Source of the DNA: Acetohalobium arabaticum DSM 5501
Lineage (GTDB): Bacteria > Bacillota > Halanaerobiia > Halobacteroidales > Acetohalobiaceae
Direction: 5' to 3'
NCBI RefSeq assembly: GCF_000144695.1
Contig: NC_014378.1
Coordinates: forward strand, 1,553,833-1,617,832
DNA: 64,000 nucleotides
The position numbers and the translations under genes are program-made. Under the pieces are notes generated by a model. The model saw only the letters and a program-made list of their open reading frames with translations. It searched no databases and had not been told where the DNA came from. The first letter of the stretch is position 1. Every line of letters begins with the position of its first letter. Of this stretch, positions 29,264 to 37,720 are shown piece after piece.

Positions 29264-29554
29264 TTAACCACCAACTAATCTTGGAGGTGAAAATGAAATA
29301 GTATCTCCTGATTTTAAAACTAATTCTAACTCCTTTACCTTTTTAAGACGCTTATCATTAAGAATAATCCAACTTACCGAATCTAAACTTCCTTCTTTAG
29401 TAAATAAACGTTTTTTAAAACCAATACCATACCTATCACTTAATCTAGTAATCAAATCTTTTACTGTTGCACCTGACTTTAACTTTATCTCTTCTTGCTG
29501 AATAAAATCAGTTTCTAAACAGAAGGTAGCAAAATACTTAACCTGTACTTGCAC
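29264..29554 (-). CDS. MoaD/ThiS-like sulfur carrier protein, AOR-linked
   Basis: The 96-residue beta-grasp protein ends in the diglycine needed for thiocarboxylate transfer (GDTISFSPPRLVGG). MoaD-type proteins give sulfur to the molybdopterin that holds tungsten in AOR. It overlaps the AOR gene by 17 bases, so it is probably dedicated to that enzyme. Confidence 0.85.
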   Translation of the reverse strand: MQVQVKYFATFCLETDFIQQEEIKLKSGATVKDLITRLSDRYGIGFKKRLFTKEGSLDSVSWIILNDKRLKKVKELELVLKSGDTISFSPPRLVGG

Positions 29555-31451
29555 TCTTCTTAACCTCCCAGTTAAGATTTAGTTCTTCTAACTTCTGCTT
29601 TTTGGGAATTCCATTAGCTAGATCCCAACCCCGCAGACTGTAATACTCATCCAACATAGAGTTGAATTTAGCAGAAGAAAGTCCTTCTCCTGCAGATGGT
29701 CCAGTAGCTATTGTCTCTTCAAGCATCCGTTTAGGAGGCATATCATCTTCGCGGCTAAGGCCTTCTCGAATATTGAATAACCGCTCTAAATTCCAAATTC
29801 GCTCACCAATCTTCTGTAATCTATCTTCATCAAATTCCACTCCAGTAGCAGCAGATACTAACTGAGCAAAATGTTTAGGTCGCAGCGGTTTTAAAGCAAT
29901 CCCCTCTAATTTACAGAGACCTAACGAATCAACAACACAGTGCCACTCCTCATGCCAGGCAATCAACCGCGGTTTAGTCTCATACTGAGTCCAGTATTCA
30001 TCTTCTACTTCAATACCTAATTCTTCTTGGATAGCTTCTTTATAAACATCATGTGCTATCTCATATAAGGGCAGTGACTTTAAGTGGTCCCCCCCGCGAG
30101 AAGCAACTGCAAAACCTAAAGCCATCCCTTTAGTTCCGCGGACATCGACTGCCGGATACTCCATACCTTTACTGTGGACCACATATTCTTCAGCTGAATT
30201 ACCTATCTCTTGCGCTGCTTTAAATGCTCCTTTAGCTAAAAGATCACCAAATCCTTTCCTGTGAGCAATCATCTTTACTAATTCTATAAGTTCCTGATGA
30301 TTACCCCATTCTAATTCTAATCCTCCTGTATCTTCAGAAGTAATGATATCTCTTTGATATAGTTCCATAGCCCAGCTGATTACACTACCTGTTGATATAG
30401 TATCCAAGCCTAATTGATTTGCTAAAGTATTAGCCTTTAAAACAGAAGGTAGATTCTCATTGCCACACTTAGTACCCATAGCACTAATTGTCTCATACTC
30501 AGGCCCTTCTCCTACTGTTCCTTCATACTCCCCCTCATCAACTTTGTAATATCGGCTACAGCTGACTGGACAATTGAAACATCCTTTATGCTTAGTAGCA
30601 TACTTCTCTAATATCTTTTCACCACTTAATTTATCGGCTCCAGAAAAAGTAGACTCTTGAAAGTTCTTCGTAGGTAAGAAACCTAATTCCTGAGCTAACC
30701 TGGTAATAGCAGTAGTCCCAAAAGTATTAGCTACTTCATATAATGGATCATCCATAATATCCTCCTGACTTTCTACTGCTATATCTAAAAATTCTTTTGG
30801 CTCTGCCACCTTTATCTCTTTAGAACCATAGACAGCAATTGCTTTTAAATTCTTAGACCCCATTACTGCTCCCATTCCTGTTCTACCAGCAGCTCGGTTG
30901 TGATTACAAATAATTGCTGCATAATTTACCAAATTCTCGCCAGCAGGACCGATTGAAGCTACCTGAATAGTATTATTACCCAACTTTTCCTGTAAGTATT
31001 CTTCTGTAGCCCAAGTCGTTTTCCCCCATACTTTACTAGCATCTCTCAATTCTACCTGCTCATCATTAATCCATAAATATACTGGCTGGTCTGCTTTACC
31101 AGTAATAACAATATGATCATAGCCTGCATACTTTAATTCCGGTCCCCAGTGGCCTCCACAGTTGGAATCACCAAACAAACCGGTCAACGGTGCTTTTGAA
31201 GTTACAGTAAATCGTCCAGAACAGGGGGCCAAAGTCCCACCTAGAGGGCCTACTCCAAAAATCAAGTAATTCTCTGGATCCAACGGATCAACCTCTGGCC
31301 CGACATTATCATATAATATCTTTGCATTGATCCCCGATTGGCCTAGATATTTTCTACATAAATCCTCGGATAATTCCTCCTTATACACTTCTTTTTCTGT
31401 TAAATCAACCCATAGGACTCTACCCTGCCAGCCGTCTAATTGATTATTCAC
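29538..31451 (-). CDS. Tungsten-type aldehyde:ferredoxin oxidoreductase 1
   Basis: AOR-family enzymes interconvert aldehydes and carboxylic acids with ferredoxin. The 637-residue protein has the N-terminal domain (GVGPLGGTLAPCSGRFTVTS, pterin binding), GRTGMGAVMGSKNLKAI, the iron-sulfur ligands CFNCPVSCSR and the distant Cys in DSLGLCKLEG. It lies between a ferredoxin gene and a moaD-like gene, with overlaps on both sides. A cobalamin riboswitch precedes the operon. The aldehyde used cannot be told from sequence. Confidence 0.92.
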   Translation of the reverse strand: MNNQLDGWQGRVLWVDLTEKEVYKEELSEDLCRKYLGQSGINAKILYDNVGPEVDPLDPENYLIFGVGPLGGTLAPCSGRFTVTSKAPLTGLFGDSNCGGHWGPELKYAGYDHIVITGKADQPVYLWINDEQVELRDASKVWGKTTWATEEYLQEKLGNNTIQVASIGPAGENLVNYAAIICNHNRAAGRTGMGAVMGSKNLKAIAVYGSKEIKVAEPKEFLDIAVESQEDIMDDPLYEVANTFGTTAITRLAQELGFLPTKNFQESTFSGADKLSGEKILEKYATKHKGCFNCPVSCSRYYKVDEGEYEGTVGEGPEYETISAMGTKCGNENLPSVLKANTLANQLGLDTISTGSVISWAMELYQRDIITSEDTGGLELEWGNHQELIELVKMIAHRKGFGDLLAKGAFKAAQEIGNSAEEYVVHSKGMEYPAVDVRGTKGMALGFAVASRGGDHLKSLPLYEIAHDVYKEAIQEELGIEVEDEYWTQYETKPRLIAWHEEWHCVVDSLGLCKLEGIALKPLRPKHFAQLVSAATGVEFDEDRLQKIGERIWNLERLFNIREGLSREDDMPPKRMLEETIATGPSAGEGLSSAKFNSMLDEYYSLRGWDLANGIPKKQKLEELNLNWEVKKSASTG

Positions 31452-31737
31452 TGCTATCTACCTCCTCTACTAATTCTAAAGCTCCAAATAAACATGCTTC
31501 TACACAGCGAGGAACCCTCTTTTCTGAATCTTCAAAAGGAGTCTTACCGCAGAATTCTTCTTCACACTGTTGATTAATCATCGGACGGTCTTTGGCTCCT
31601 TTCTCCAGTTTGTGAATCTTGATTCCTGCTTTCCGCGGGTTAACTCCACCTTCCTTCCCCCAGGAACAAGCTAATGCACAGCGCCTGCAGCCTCTACACT
31701 GCTCTGAATTAATACGTATTTCAATTGCTTTTCCCAT
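31444..31737 (-). CDS. Ferredoxin-like iron-sulfur protein, AOR 1 partner
   Basis: The 97-residue protein has one clear 4Fe-4S start motif CRGCRRCALACSW and further cysteines (QQCEEEFCGKTPF, RCVEACLFGALELV) that could complete two to three clusters. It is the likely electron acceptor of the AOR just downstream (8-base overlap). The ATG at 31737 has an AAGGAGGT site seven bases away; reading further upstream would run into the terminator hairpin. Confidence 0.85.
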   Translation of the reverse strand: MGKAIEIRINSEQCRGCRRCALACSWGKEGGVNPRKAGIKIHKLEKGAKDRPMINQQCEEEFCGKTPFEDSEKRVPRCVEACLFGALELVEEVDSSE

Positions 31738-31755
31738 CTTTTTAACCTCCTTATC

Positions 31756-31797
31756 AAAATATAAAAAGTCCTCGGCCATTGCTGGCCGAGGACTTTT
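31756..31797 (-). terminator. Riboswitch-linked intrinsic terminator
   Basis: A 14-pair perfect stem (AAAAGTCCTCGGCC with GGCCGAGGACTTTT, loop of six) followed by TATATTTT stands between the cobalamin riboswitch and the ferredoxin ribosome site. This is the expected expression platform: transcription stops before ferredoxin-AOR-moaD unless prevented. Confidence 0.93.
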
Positions 31798-31834
31798 CCA
31801 TCATCCTCTAGCTTCCAGATACTAGAAAGCCGAT

Positions 31835-31999
31835 AAGTTAGGCAGGTCTCCTGACTGATGGCTGGATTAACCACCAGCTGTCTTCCCTATTTTTTAGAAA
31901 AAATAGGTGGCAGCTGGTTCTAAAATACCAATCACAGTGACGGGATCGTTCAGGACTTACACCTGATTCCCTATTCTCCTCAACTAAGGCACCTAACTT
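31835..31999 (-). promoter_or_regulatory. Cobalamin riboswitch
   Basis: Read on the minus strand, the leader has the class hallmarks: GGTGTAAGTCCTGAACGATC, then CCCGTCACTGTG, and the B12 box GTCAGGAGACCTGCC. An outer helix pairs AAGTTAGG (31992-31999) with CCTAACTT (31835-31842), and a long AT-rich arm lies in the middle. It binds adenosyl- or hydroxocobalamin in known cases and usually turns genes off. The genes controlled here are ferredoxin, AOR and moaD, not B12 synthesis or transport. Confidence 0.9.
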
Positions 32000-32070
32000 A
32001 CTTGGTATTTAAATTTTAAAAGTAAACATTACTTTTAACCAATCTCTTTCATAGATTTTCTTTCACTATC

Positions 32071-32099
32071 ATTATATAACAATTTTCATCAAAAAGCAA
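32071..32099 (-). promoter_or_regulatory. Promoter of the riboswitch-AOR transcript
   Basis: Minus strand: TTGCTT (32094-32099), 17 bases, TATAAT (32071-32076). It is about 70 bases upstream of the riboswitch outer helix. Confidence 0.65.
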
Positions 32100-32175
32100 G
32101 AGGATTAATTTTTCAAACATATACTGAATAGTTTATGATAATAATAAGAACAAATATCAAGAAAGGAACCTAACA

Positions 32176-33195
32176 GTGAAAACTAAATTAATCTCTATTC
32201 TGTTATTAATATGCTGTTTGTTCTTTAATTTAACCGGATGCCACGATAATCAAAATAATAGTAATTCAAAAATCAAACAGGAAGATTCACCTATTATAAC
32301 TGCAGTTTCTGATTATAATTACTCACAGATGAGAAAACAGATGAATCAATTAGAAGATAAATATGAAAGTATAAAAGTTTCAACTATTGGAAAGTCGCTA
32401 GCTAAACGCAATCTATATCTTCTGACTTTAGGCAGTGGAAAGAAGAAGATTGGGGTGATTGGAGGTGTTCATGGTCGGGAAGGAATTACTTCTTTATTAA
32501 CGCTCAAATTAGCCGAAGACTATGCTAAACATCTCAAACAGAGCCAAGAAATAGAAGGTTATAATTTAGAAGAGTTACTAGATAAGGTAACCTTCTGCTT
32601 TATACCTATGTTAAATCCTGACGGCATAGAGATAGCAACTCACGGCATTAAAAATGAAGTTAAAGACAGAAATTTCTATCTTAAAGCTAATGAAGGAAGC
32701 TCAGGTTTCAAACGCTGGAAGGCCAATGGACGGGGAGTAGATCTCAATAAGCAGTTTCCTGCTGATTGGAATCAAGTCAAATCAAAGAACAGCCCTCATT
32801 TTAAAAGCTATAAAGGTCCCAAGCCAGAAAGCGAACCGGAAAGCCAGGCTCTAGCAGATTTAACACGATCTAAAAAATTTGAAGCAGTAGTTGCTTTCCA
32901 TAACAGTGGTAATATTATCTACTGGTACTACAACCAAAAAGGTGAAGAATATAACCGTGACTATAAATTAGGCAAACTGCTCAGTAAAGAGACCGGTTAT
33001 AAATTAGTTGCACCAGAAGAAAGCAGCACAGCAGCTGCTGGTTATAAAGATTGGTTTATTAAAGAATTTAAGCTGCCTGGATTTACTATTGAAATAGGTG
33101 AAGGTAAAACCAAACAGCCGCTTCCTTCTGATAAGCTGGGTAAATACTTTAAAGAAAACAGAACTACTTTATTAGAACTAGCCCAAAATATTTAA
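32176..33195 (+). CDS. M14-family zinc carboxypeptidase lipoprotein
   Basis: The 339-residue protein starts with a lipoprotein signal (lipobox LTGC at about residue 22). It shows the M14 zinc motif HGREG (His and Glu), a further His in AVVAFHNSGN and the catalytic Glu in FTIEIGEGK. Relatives cut gamma-D-glutamyl-diaminopimelate bonds or C-terminal residues of peptides. Start is GTG after AAAGGA. It is divergent from the riboswitch transcript. A remnant of a phosphodiesterase gene and a mobile element follow it. Confidence 0.85.
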   Translation: MKTKLISILLLICCLFFNLTGCHDNQNNSNSKIKQEDSPIITAVSDYNYSQMRKQMNQLEDKYESIKVSTIGKSLAKRNLYLLTLGSGKKKIGVIGGVHGREGITSLLTLKLAEDYAKHLKQSQEIEGYNLEELLDKVTFCFIPMLNPDGIEIATHGIKNEVKDRNFYLKANEGSSGFKRWKANGRGVDLNKQFPADWNQVKSKNSPHFKSYKGPKPESEPESQALADLTRSKKFEAVVAFHNSGNIIYWYYNQKGEEYNRDYKLGKLLSKETGYKLVAPEESSTAAAGYKDWFIKEFKLPGFTIEIGEGKTKQPLPSDKLGKYFKENRTTLLELAQNI

Positions 33196-33403
33196 CCTCT
33201 GCTTACTTAAAGCCGCTGTGGATAATCACTGATAATGCCATCAATCCCCATCTGCTTCAATCTTTCTATTTGTGCACTATCATTGATTGTCCAGGTATTA
33301 ATCATTAAACCTTTAGCCTTAGCATCATCTATCAATTCCGGCTATCCGCTTTAGGACAAAAAGTAAAGAACCCACCCTTATTTATATGGGTGATGAATTT
33401 ACT

Positions 33404-33445
33404 AACCTATTCTTTGATTCAATATTAAAGAATAGGTTATTTTTT
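33404..33445 (+). terminator. Strong hairpin with T tract in the element's left end
   Basis: A 12-pair perfect stem (AACCTATTCTTT with AAAGAATAGGTT) followed by ATTTTTT. It would stop transcription entering the element from the carboxypeptidase gene. Confidence 0.85.
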
Positions 33446-33490
33446 ACTTGTTTTTTAAACCATGTGTAATTGCTTTAAATTTTGATATGC

Positions 33491-33519
33491 TTGATATTAA
33501 AAGTAATATATGATATACT
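33491..33519 (+). promoter_or_regulatory. Promoter of the tnpA stub and tnpB
   Basis: TTGATA (33491-33496), 17 bases, TATACT (33514-33519) with TG at the extended position. Confidence 0.75.
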
Positions 33520-33540
33520 ATATGTGAGAGGTGATAACAA

Positions 33541-33615
33541 TTGAGCAACCAAAATAATTTAATTCATGCCAGAACATGTGTTTATAATGTTGGCTATCAT
33601 AAGGAGGTGAACTAA
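33541..33615 (+). pseudogene. TnpA (Y1 transposase) N-terminal stub, 24 codons
   Basis: A TTG start follows GAGAGGTG by seven bases and gives MSNQNNLIHARTCVYNVGYH followed by KEVN and a stop. IS200 TnpA proteins begin with this kind of segment (TCVYNxxYH), then continue for about 110 more residues with the HUH motif and Tyr, which are absent. The stub's last codons contain the AAGGAGGTG site of tnpB, and its TAA is followed at once by the tnpB TTG. It now probably acts as a coupling leader peptide. Confidence 0.75.
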
Positions 33616-34917
33616 TTGAAGCTAGCTAAGTATTTTATCCATAAACCTAATCAAACCCAACAAGTTGTATTAGGTTGTTTAGCCTATGCTAGTGCCAGAT
33701 TATATAATATCGGCAATTATCAACGTAAAAATTGGTCTAAAGATAGTGATGAAGATTATCCTGATTGGTATAAACAAAAAAAGCAATTAAAAACTAACTT
33801 TTGGTATAAAAACTTACCCTCCCAGACAGCACAGGAAACACTTAAAATTTTAGCTGATAATTGGGATAGCTTTTATCAAAGTATGGAGGATTATCAAGAT
33901 AATCCTGATAAATATAACGGTAAACCTAATTCACCTAACTATAAACCCAAAGATAGTAAGTTTAACTTTCGTTATCTCAATAATGGCTTTAAAATTATTG
34001 ATGGTAAGTTAAGATTATCTATTCCTAAACAATTAAAAGAGTATCTGAAAAAAGAATACTCTATTACCAATAAATTTTTATGGATAAGAGTGCCTAATGA
34101 GCTGTTATCCAGTAATAGAGATATCCTTAACTCAACTACTAGAATTGAGTTTAAGCCTTTAAGTGATGATACTTATAAGGTAATCTTAACTTATAAAGTA
34201 GATACTCCTACTATTAAAGAAGATAACGGTAATTATTTAAGTATTGATCTAGGCATTAATAATCTAATGACTTGCTACAGCAATCAAAATCAAGAAAGCT
34301 TTATTATTGATGGCGGACAGTATTTAGCTATTAATCGTTACTTCGATAAAAAGATTAAACATTATCAATCAATTTTGAATGGTCAAGGTAAAAAGACTTC
34401 TAAACGTATTCAGAACCTATATAAAAAACGACGCAAACAATTATTTCACCTAATTCATAGTGCAACTAAAAAAGTAGTTAATTACTGTGTTGAAAATAAT
34501 ATATCTAGAGTAATCGTTGGTGATATTAAAAATATTCGTGATAATGCTGACCTAGGTAAACAGACTAATCAAAAGCTCCATAAACTACCCTTTGATATTA
34601 TCTATCACCAGCTAGAGTATAAACTTAATTTACAGGGGATTACTTTAATCAAGAAGAGTGAAAAATATACCAGCCAATGCAGTCCTTATAGTAAAAAAGT
34701 AACTAAGAAATATGCTGATAAGTCTAATCGTATTAAACGAGGCTTATATGTAGATAAAGATAACAATCAAGCTTTTAATGCCGACAGCATAGGTGCATTT
34801 AATATCTTACGCAAATACTTACAGCAGCGACGTAAAGGGCCAGATATTACTTTGCAGGTTAAAGGTTTATCAAATCCGGTTAAATATAACTGGAATAATC
34901 ATCAATTTGCAGCTTAA
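33616..34917 (+). CDS. tnpB: TnpB-like RNA-guided nuclease, variant active site
   Basis: TnpB is the ancestor of Cas12 and cuts DNA matched by an RNA from the element's right end. The 433-residue protein has the N-terminal helical domain and RuvC pieces: RuvC-I Asp in YLSIDLGINNLMTC and RuvC-III Asp in NADSIGAFNILRK. At the usual RuvC-II place it reads VIVGDIKNIRDN, with Gly where Glu is expected. A Glu further on (KKSEKYTSQCSPYS) may replace it. The usual four-cysteine zinc finger is missing; only one Cys remains there. Start is TTG. Whether it still cuts is open. Confidence 0.85.
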   Translation: MKLAKYFIHKPNQTQQVVLGCLAYASARLYNIGNYQRKNWSKDSDEDYPDWYKQKKQLKTNFWYKNLPSQTAQETLKILADNWDSFYQSMEDYQDNPDKYNGKPNSPNYKPKDSKFNFRYLNNGFKIIDGKLRLSIPKQLKEYLKKEYSITNKFLWIRVPNELLSSNRDILNSTTRIEFKPLSDDTYKVILTYKVDTPTIKEDNGNYLSIDLGINNLMTCYSNQNQESFIIDGGQYLAINRYFDKKIKHYQSILNGQGKKTSKRIQNLYKKRRKQLFHLIHSATKKVVNYCVENNISRVIVGDIKNIRDNADLGKQTNQKLHKLPFDIIYHQLEYKLNLQGITLIKKSEKYTSQCSPYSKKVTKKYADKSNRIKRGLYVDKDNNQAFNADSIGAFNILRKYLQQRRKGPDITLQVKGLSNPVKYNWNNHQFAA

Positions 34918-35057
34918 AAGTACCTCCAAGTCCAGTATTAACTGGATAGGAGTAGTGGCGTTGGACACGCCGAATGGGTAACTTGCTTGATGTTACGGAT
35001 AACTCCCATAAAAGCAGGCGACCATGAAGCTCGGTATTTCAATGCCGAGTAGTTCAC
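34918..35057 (+). ncRNA. Right-end guide RNA (omega/reRNA) scaffold
   Basis: The stretch after tnpB has the layout of TnpB guide RNAs: a GTGGCGTTGGACACGCC hairpin (34955-34972), a second folded part, and the end hairpin closing at 35049 before AGTTCAC. The guide would be the flanking bases from 35058 on (ATAGCTGTACATCCAATTCT), which are the N-terminal GDPD remnant. The 5' end probably overlaps tnpB and cannot be set by eye. Confidence 0.65.
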
Positions 35058-35201
35058 ATAGCTGTACATCCAATTCTACCATATCCAAATCTAACTCCAC
35101 TGCTTTCTTAAAAGCAGCTGCTGTATTCTCCGGAGCTAATCCCGCAGTACCGCGATGGCCTATCTTTAACATAAGTTTATTAACGCTATTTATATAGAAT
35201 T

Positions 35202-36599
35202 TTAGATAAATAGATTAGTTAGCAATACTATCAACGGAATAACTATAACTGTCTTTTCTAAAAAGATAATTGCTAAATCTTTAAAAGTAACAGGGATATC
35301 AGAAGTAACTAATAGAGTTCCTACTTCTGTCATATAAATAATCTGTACTAATGACAATACCCCAATAATAAAACGCGTCTTAAGCGATGAAATACTAGAA
35401 GCTAAAATTGCTGGAATAAACATATCAGCAAAACCTACAATAGTGGCCGGAGCTGCTTTGAAAGCTTCAGGAACGCCTAAGAACTGTAGATAATAACCAA
35501 AGGGCAGTGATAACCAATCAAAAATCGGTGTAAAAGTAGCAATTATTAACGCTATTGTTCCCCAGGCCATTACTAGTGGTGATAGAGTAAATATAATATT
35601 TAAGAAAGTTTTAGCACCTTGAGAAAGAATTTCTGTTAAGCCTCCAGCTCCCTCAGCCCTTTGAATACCTTTCCGCAAAGCCCATTCTGATTTTTTCATT
35701 CCTTCTGGTTCTTCTTCATCAATCTGTTTTCCGGTATCTGAATGGTATGTATCCGGTAGAGTACTTAACGGCGGAATCCGAGACATAATCATTACGCTAA
35801 CCATTCCAGTAATGACTACTGTAGCATAGAAGGGAATAAATAGAGCATCAACTTCCAATAATGCTGCAACTACCAAACAGAACGGCAGCGATACAGCAGA
35901 AAAACAGGTACCTATAGTAGCAGCTTCTCGTCCTGTATAAAAACCTGAGTTATACTGCTTTCTTGTCAATACTACTCCAACATCACAATTACCAACCCAA
36001 GAAGTAACTAAATCAATTGCTGCTCGTCCAGGTAGAGTAAATAAAGGCTTAACAAAACTTCTAACTACTGTACCAGTATAATCCATAGCGCCAAACTCCA
36101 TTAAAAGCGGCATCAAAAATGATGCTGAAAAGAACCAGGTAACTAGAGAAGAAATTAAGGACATCATTGTTCCGCCAGTATCACTGGAGTAAATATATTT
36201 TACTCCCACTTTGTTCAATACTAATATAGCAAAGATAGCTCCTAACACTCTAAAAACTAAATAGAGTTTCTTAGTATAAAATAATTTATTTAATAGAGCA
36301 TTATTTATAATAAATTTAGGCTTAAATAATGTTGTTAATGTTGAAACAACTGCAGAAAAAGTAATTAAAACAGTAACTACTATTGGTAAATATGCTTCAC
36401 CTACAGCAGCTAACCATTCAGAAATTACTCCTACTGGAGTACTGATGGCTCCATCATATGGTACTGGACATAAGAACATAAAGATTCCAATTAAAGAAGG
36501 TATTAAGAATTTTAGTACTTTAGGTGTAGTTATTTCAATCTCTTCAGGATCTGTTTCAACCTGATTATGAATTAATTCTGCTTCTAGATTACTCTCCAT
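35202..36599 (-). CDS. YjiH-like membrane protein (nucleoside recognition domains)
   Basis: The 465-residue protein has about ten hydrophobic helices and two Gate-type segments ([39 protein letters not shown]), as in the YjiH family. Members are proposed transporters; the substrate is unknown. Its start overlaps the end of the alcohol dehydrogenase gene by 11 bases, and an aminotransferase lies upstream, so it may carry an amino acid or its breakdown product. Confidence 0.8.
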   Translation of the reverse strand: MESNLEAELIHNQVETDPEEIEITTPKVLKFLIPSLIGIFMFLCPVPYDGAISTPVGVISEWLAAVGEAYLPIVVTVLITFSAVVSTLTTLFKPKFIINNALLNKLFYTKKLYLVFRVLGAIFAILVLNKVGVKYIYSSDTGGTMMSLISSLVTWFFSASFLMPLLMEFGAMDYTGTVVRSFVKPLFTLPGRAAIDLVTSWVGNCDVGVVLTRKQYNSGFYTGREAATIGTCFSAVSLPFCLVVAALLEVDALFIPFYATVVITGMVSVMIMSRIPPLSTLPDTYHSDTGKQIDEEEPEGMKKSEWALRKGIQRAEGAGGLTEILSQGAKTFLNIIFTLSPLVMAWGTIALIIATFTPIFDWLSLPFGYYLQFLGVPEAFKAAPATIVGFADMFIPAILASSISSLKTRFIIGVLSLVQIIYMTEVGTLLVTSDIPVTFKDLAIIFLEKTVIVIPLIVLLTNLFI

Positions 36600-37686
36600 A
36601 CTCTTCTTCCCCCTTATTGATCATTTCTAACCTTTTAATTGCCTCATAAAAATCATCTTCAGTAACTTGGTAAGGCATATCAATCATATCTTCACCAGCT
36701 ACTGCTTCTTTTAATATTGATTCTAGGTCTTTTCTATTCACTTCAAGTTTAAAGTGGTCCAATGAAACTGGAAGTCCTACTTGGTCAAAGAAGTGATAAA
36801 GCTTATTGAATTCATTCTCTCTTTCATCTATTATTAACTGGACTAAGAGACCATAAGCTACCAATTCACCATGTAGGAACTCCTCCTCTAACCTTTCAAT
36901 TAAAGTTAAACCATAACATAATGAATGGGCACAAGCACCATTATACTTCTCTTTTACCAACATAGATACCAAACCAGTGGTAATAATATTATTAAGGACA
37001 ACCTGTTTTAAAGCAAAGGAAACATCATTCTCCCTACAGTCTTTTAAGGCCTGAAAACCATACTCCACTAATGGTTCAACACACATAGTACTCATCTCTT
37101 TACCCAGAGCCGAAGCATGAGCAAGTTCATCTGGTCTGGACTTTATTTCTACTTCATAATGTTTGGCTACTGTATCCCCAATTCCCCCACGTAAATATTT
37201 AGCTGGAGCATTAGCAATTACTTTAGTATCAATAAAGATATGTACTGGCGGCTTAGTTAAATGAAAGAATGAATCGAAATCTCCCTTAGCTGTATAAAGA
37301 ATAGACAGCGGAGTAGTAGCAGCACAGGTAGCAGCAATTGTTGGTACAGTAAAGATAGGTAAATCAGCCTTTTCAGCTGCTCCCTTCGCTGTATCAAGAG
37401 CCTTCCCTCCACCAACACCAATAATTAAATCAGCTTCAGTTTCTACAGCCTTCTTTCTTTTTAATTCAATATTATGTAAAGTACATTCACCACCATACCA
37501 TATAAAATCAATAATTTCTAGGTCATTGGTCTTTAAAGTATTTTTAATCTCTTCTTCAGTTTTAGATAAAGCAGTCTTACCACCAATAACTAAAACCTTT
37601 TCTCCATACTTACTACATAGCTTTCCTAACTTCTCTATTGCTCCATTTTCGATGGTGTAATTAGGAAACCCAACTGTTGAACTCAT
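36589..37686 (-). CDS. Iron-containing alcohol dehydrogenase, glycerol dehydrogenase-like
   Basis: The 365-residue protein follows the Fe-ADH/GldA plan: the NAD site IGVGGGKALDTAKGAAEKA, then TVPTIAATCAATTPLSILY and metal histidines in CAHSLCYGL and EFLHGELVAYG. GldA-like proteins oxidise glycerol or other polyols or aldehydes. The ATG at 37686 is preferred because the one six bases upstream is only two bases from AAGGAG. It sits between aminotransferase and YjiH-like genes. Confidence 0.85.
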   Translation of the reverse strand: MSSTVGFPNYTIENGAIEKLGKLCSKYGEKVLVIGGKTALSKTEEEIKNTLKTNDLEIIDFIWYGGECTLHNIELKRKKAVETEADLIIGVGGGKALDTAKGAAEKADLPIFTVPTIAATCAATTPLSILYTAKGDFDSFFHLTKPPVHIFIDTKVIANAPAKYLRGGIGDTVAKHYEVEIKSRPDELAHASALGKEMSTMCVEPLVEYGFQALKDCRENDVSFALKQVVLNNIITTGLVSMLVKEKYNGACAHSLCYGLTLIERLEEEFLHGELVAYGLLVQLIIDERENEFNKLYHFFDQVGLPVSLDHFKLEVNRKDLESILKEAVAGEDMIDMPYQVTEDDFYEAIKRLEMINKGEEEYGE

Positions 37687-37720
37687 TACCATTTCTCCTT
37701 TCTATACTACTCTCTTTCTA

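Larger units (their letters stand above)
33342..35057 (+). mobile_element. IS200/IS605-type element carrying only TnpB
   Basis: The element contains a tnpA stub, tnpB and structured ends. At the right end a stem (CTCGGTATT with AATGCCGAG, 35030-35049) is followed by AGTTCAC, the usual right-end form of TnpB-only elements; the element ends at 35057. The left end starts near 33342 with a hairpin around ACCCACCC/GGGTG. There are no terminal inverted repeats or target duplications, as expected for single-strand transposition. The left boundary is set only by where GDPD coding similarity stops. Confidence 0.8.
33207..35172 (-). pseudogene. Glycerophosphodiester phosphodiesterase gene, interrupted and missing its middle
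   Basis: Two in-line pieces of one gene flank the mobile element. The N-terminal piece (35172 down to 35058) reads [20 protein letters not shown] and on to DMVELDVQL, the GDPD active-site start. The C-terminal piece (33341 down to 33207) reads PELIDDAKAKGLMINTWTIN and ends DGIISDYPQRL. Family proteins are about 230-250 residues, but only about 38 and 44 codons remain, so about 150 central codons have been lost as well as the gene being split. It cannot make an active enzyme. Confidence 0.85.

Noticed and set aside
31671-31874. Open frame of 67 codons on the minus strand over the riboswitch end and terminator
   Set aside because: It overlaps the terminator hairpin and the real ferredoxin start in another frame; there is no ribosome site.
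31756-31999. Molybdenum/tungsten-cofactor riboswitch, expected before an AOR operon
   Set aside because: The B12 box GTCAGGAGACCTGCC and the CCCGTCACTGTG core identify a cobalamin riboswitch.
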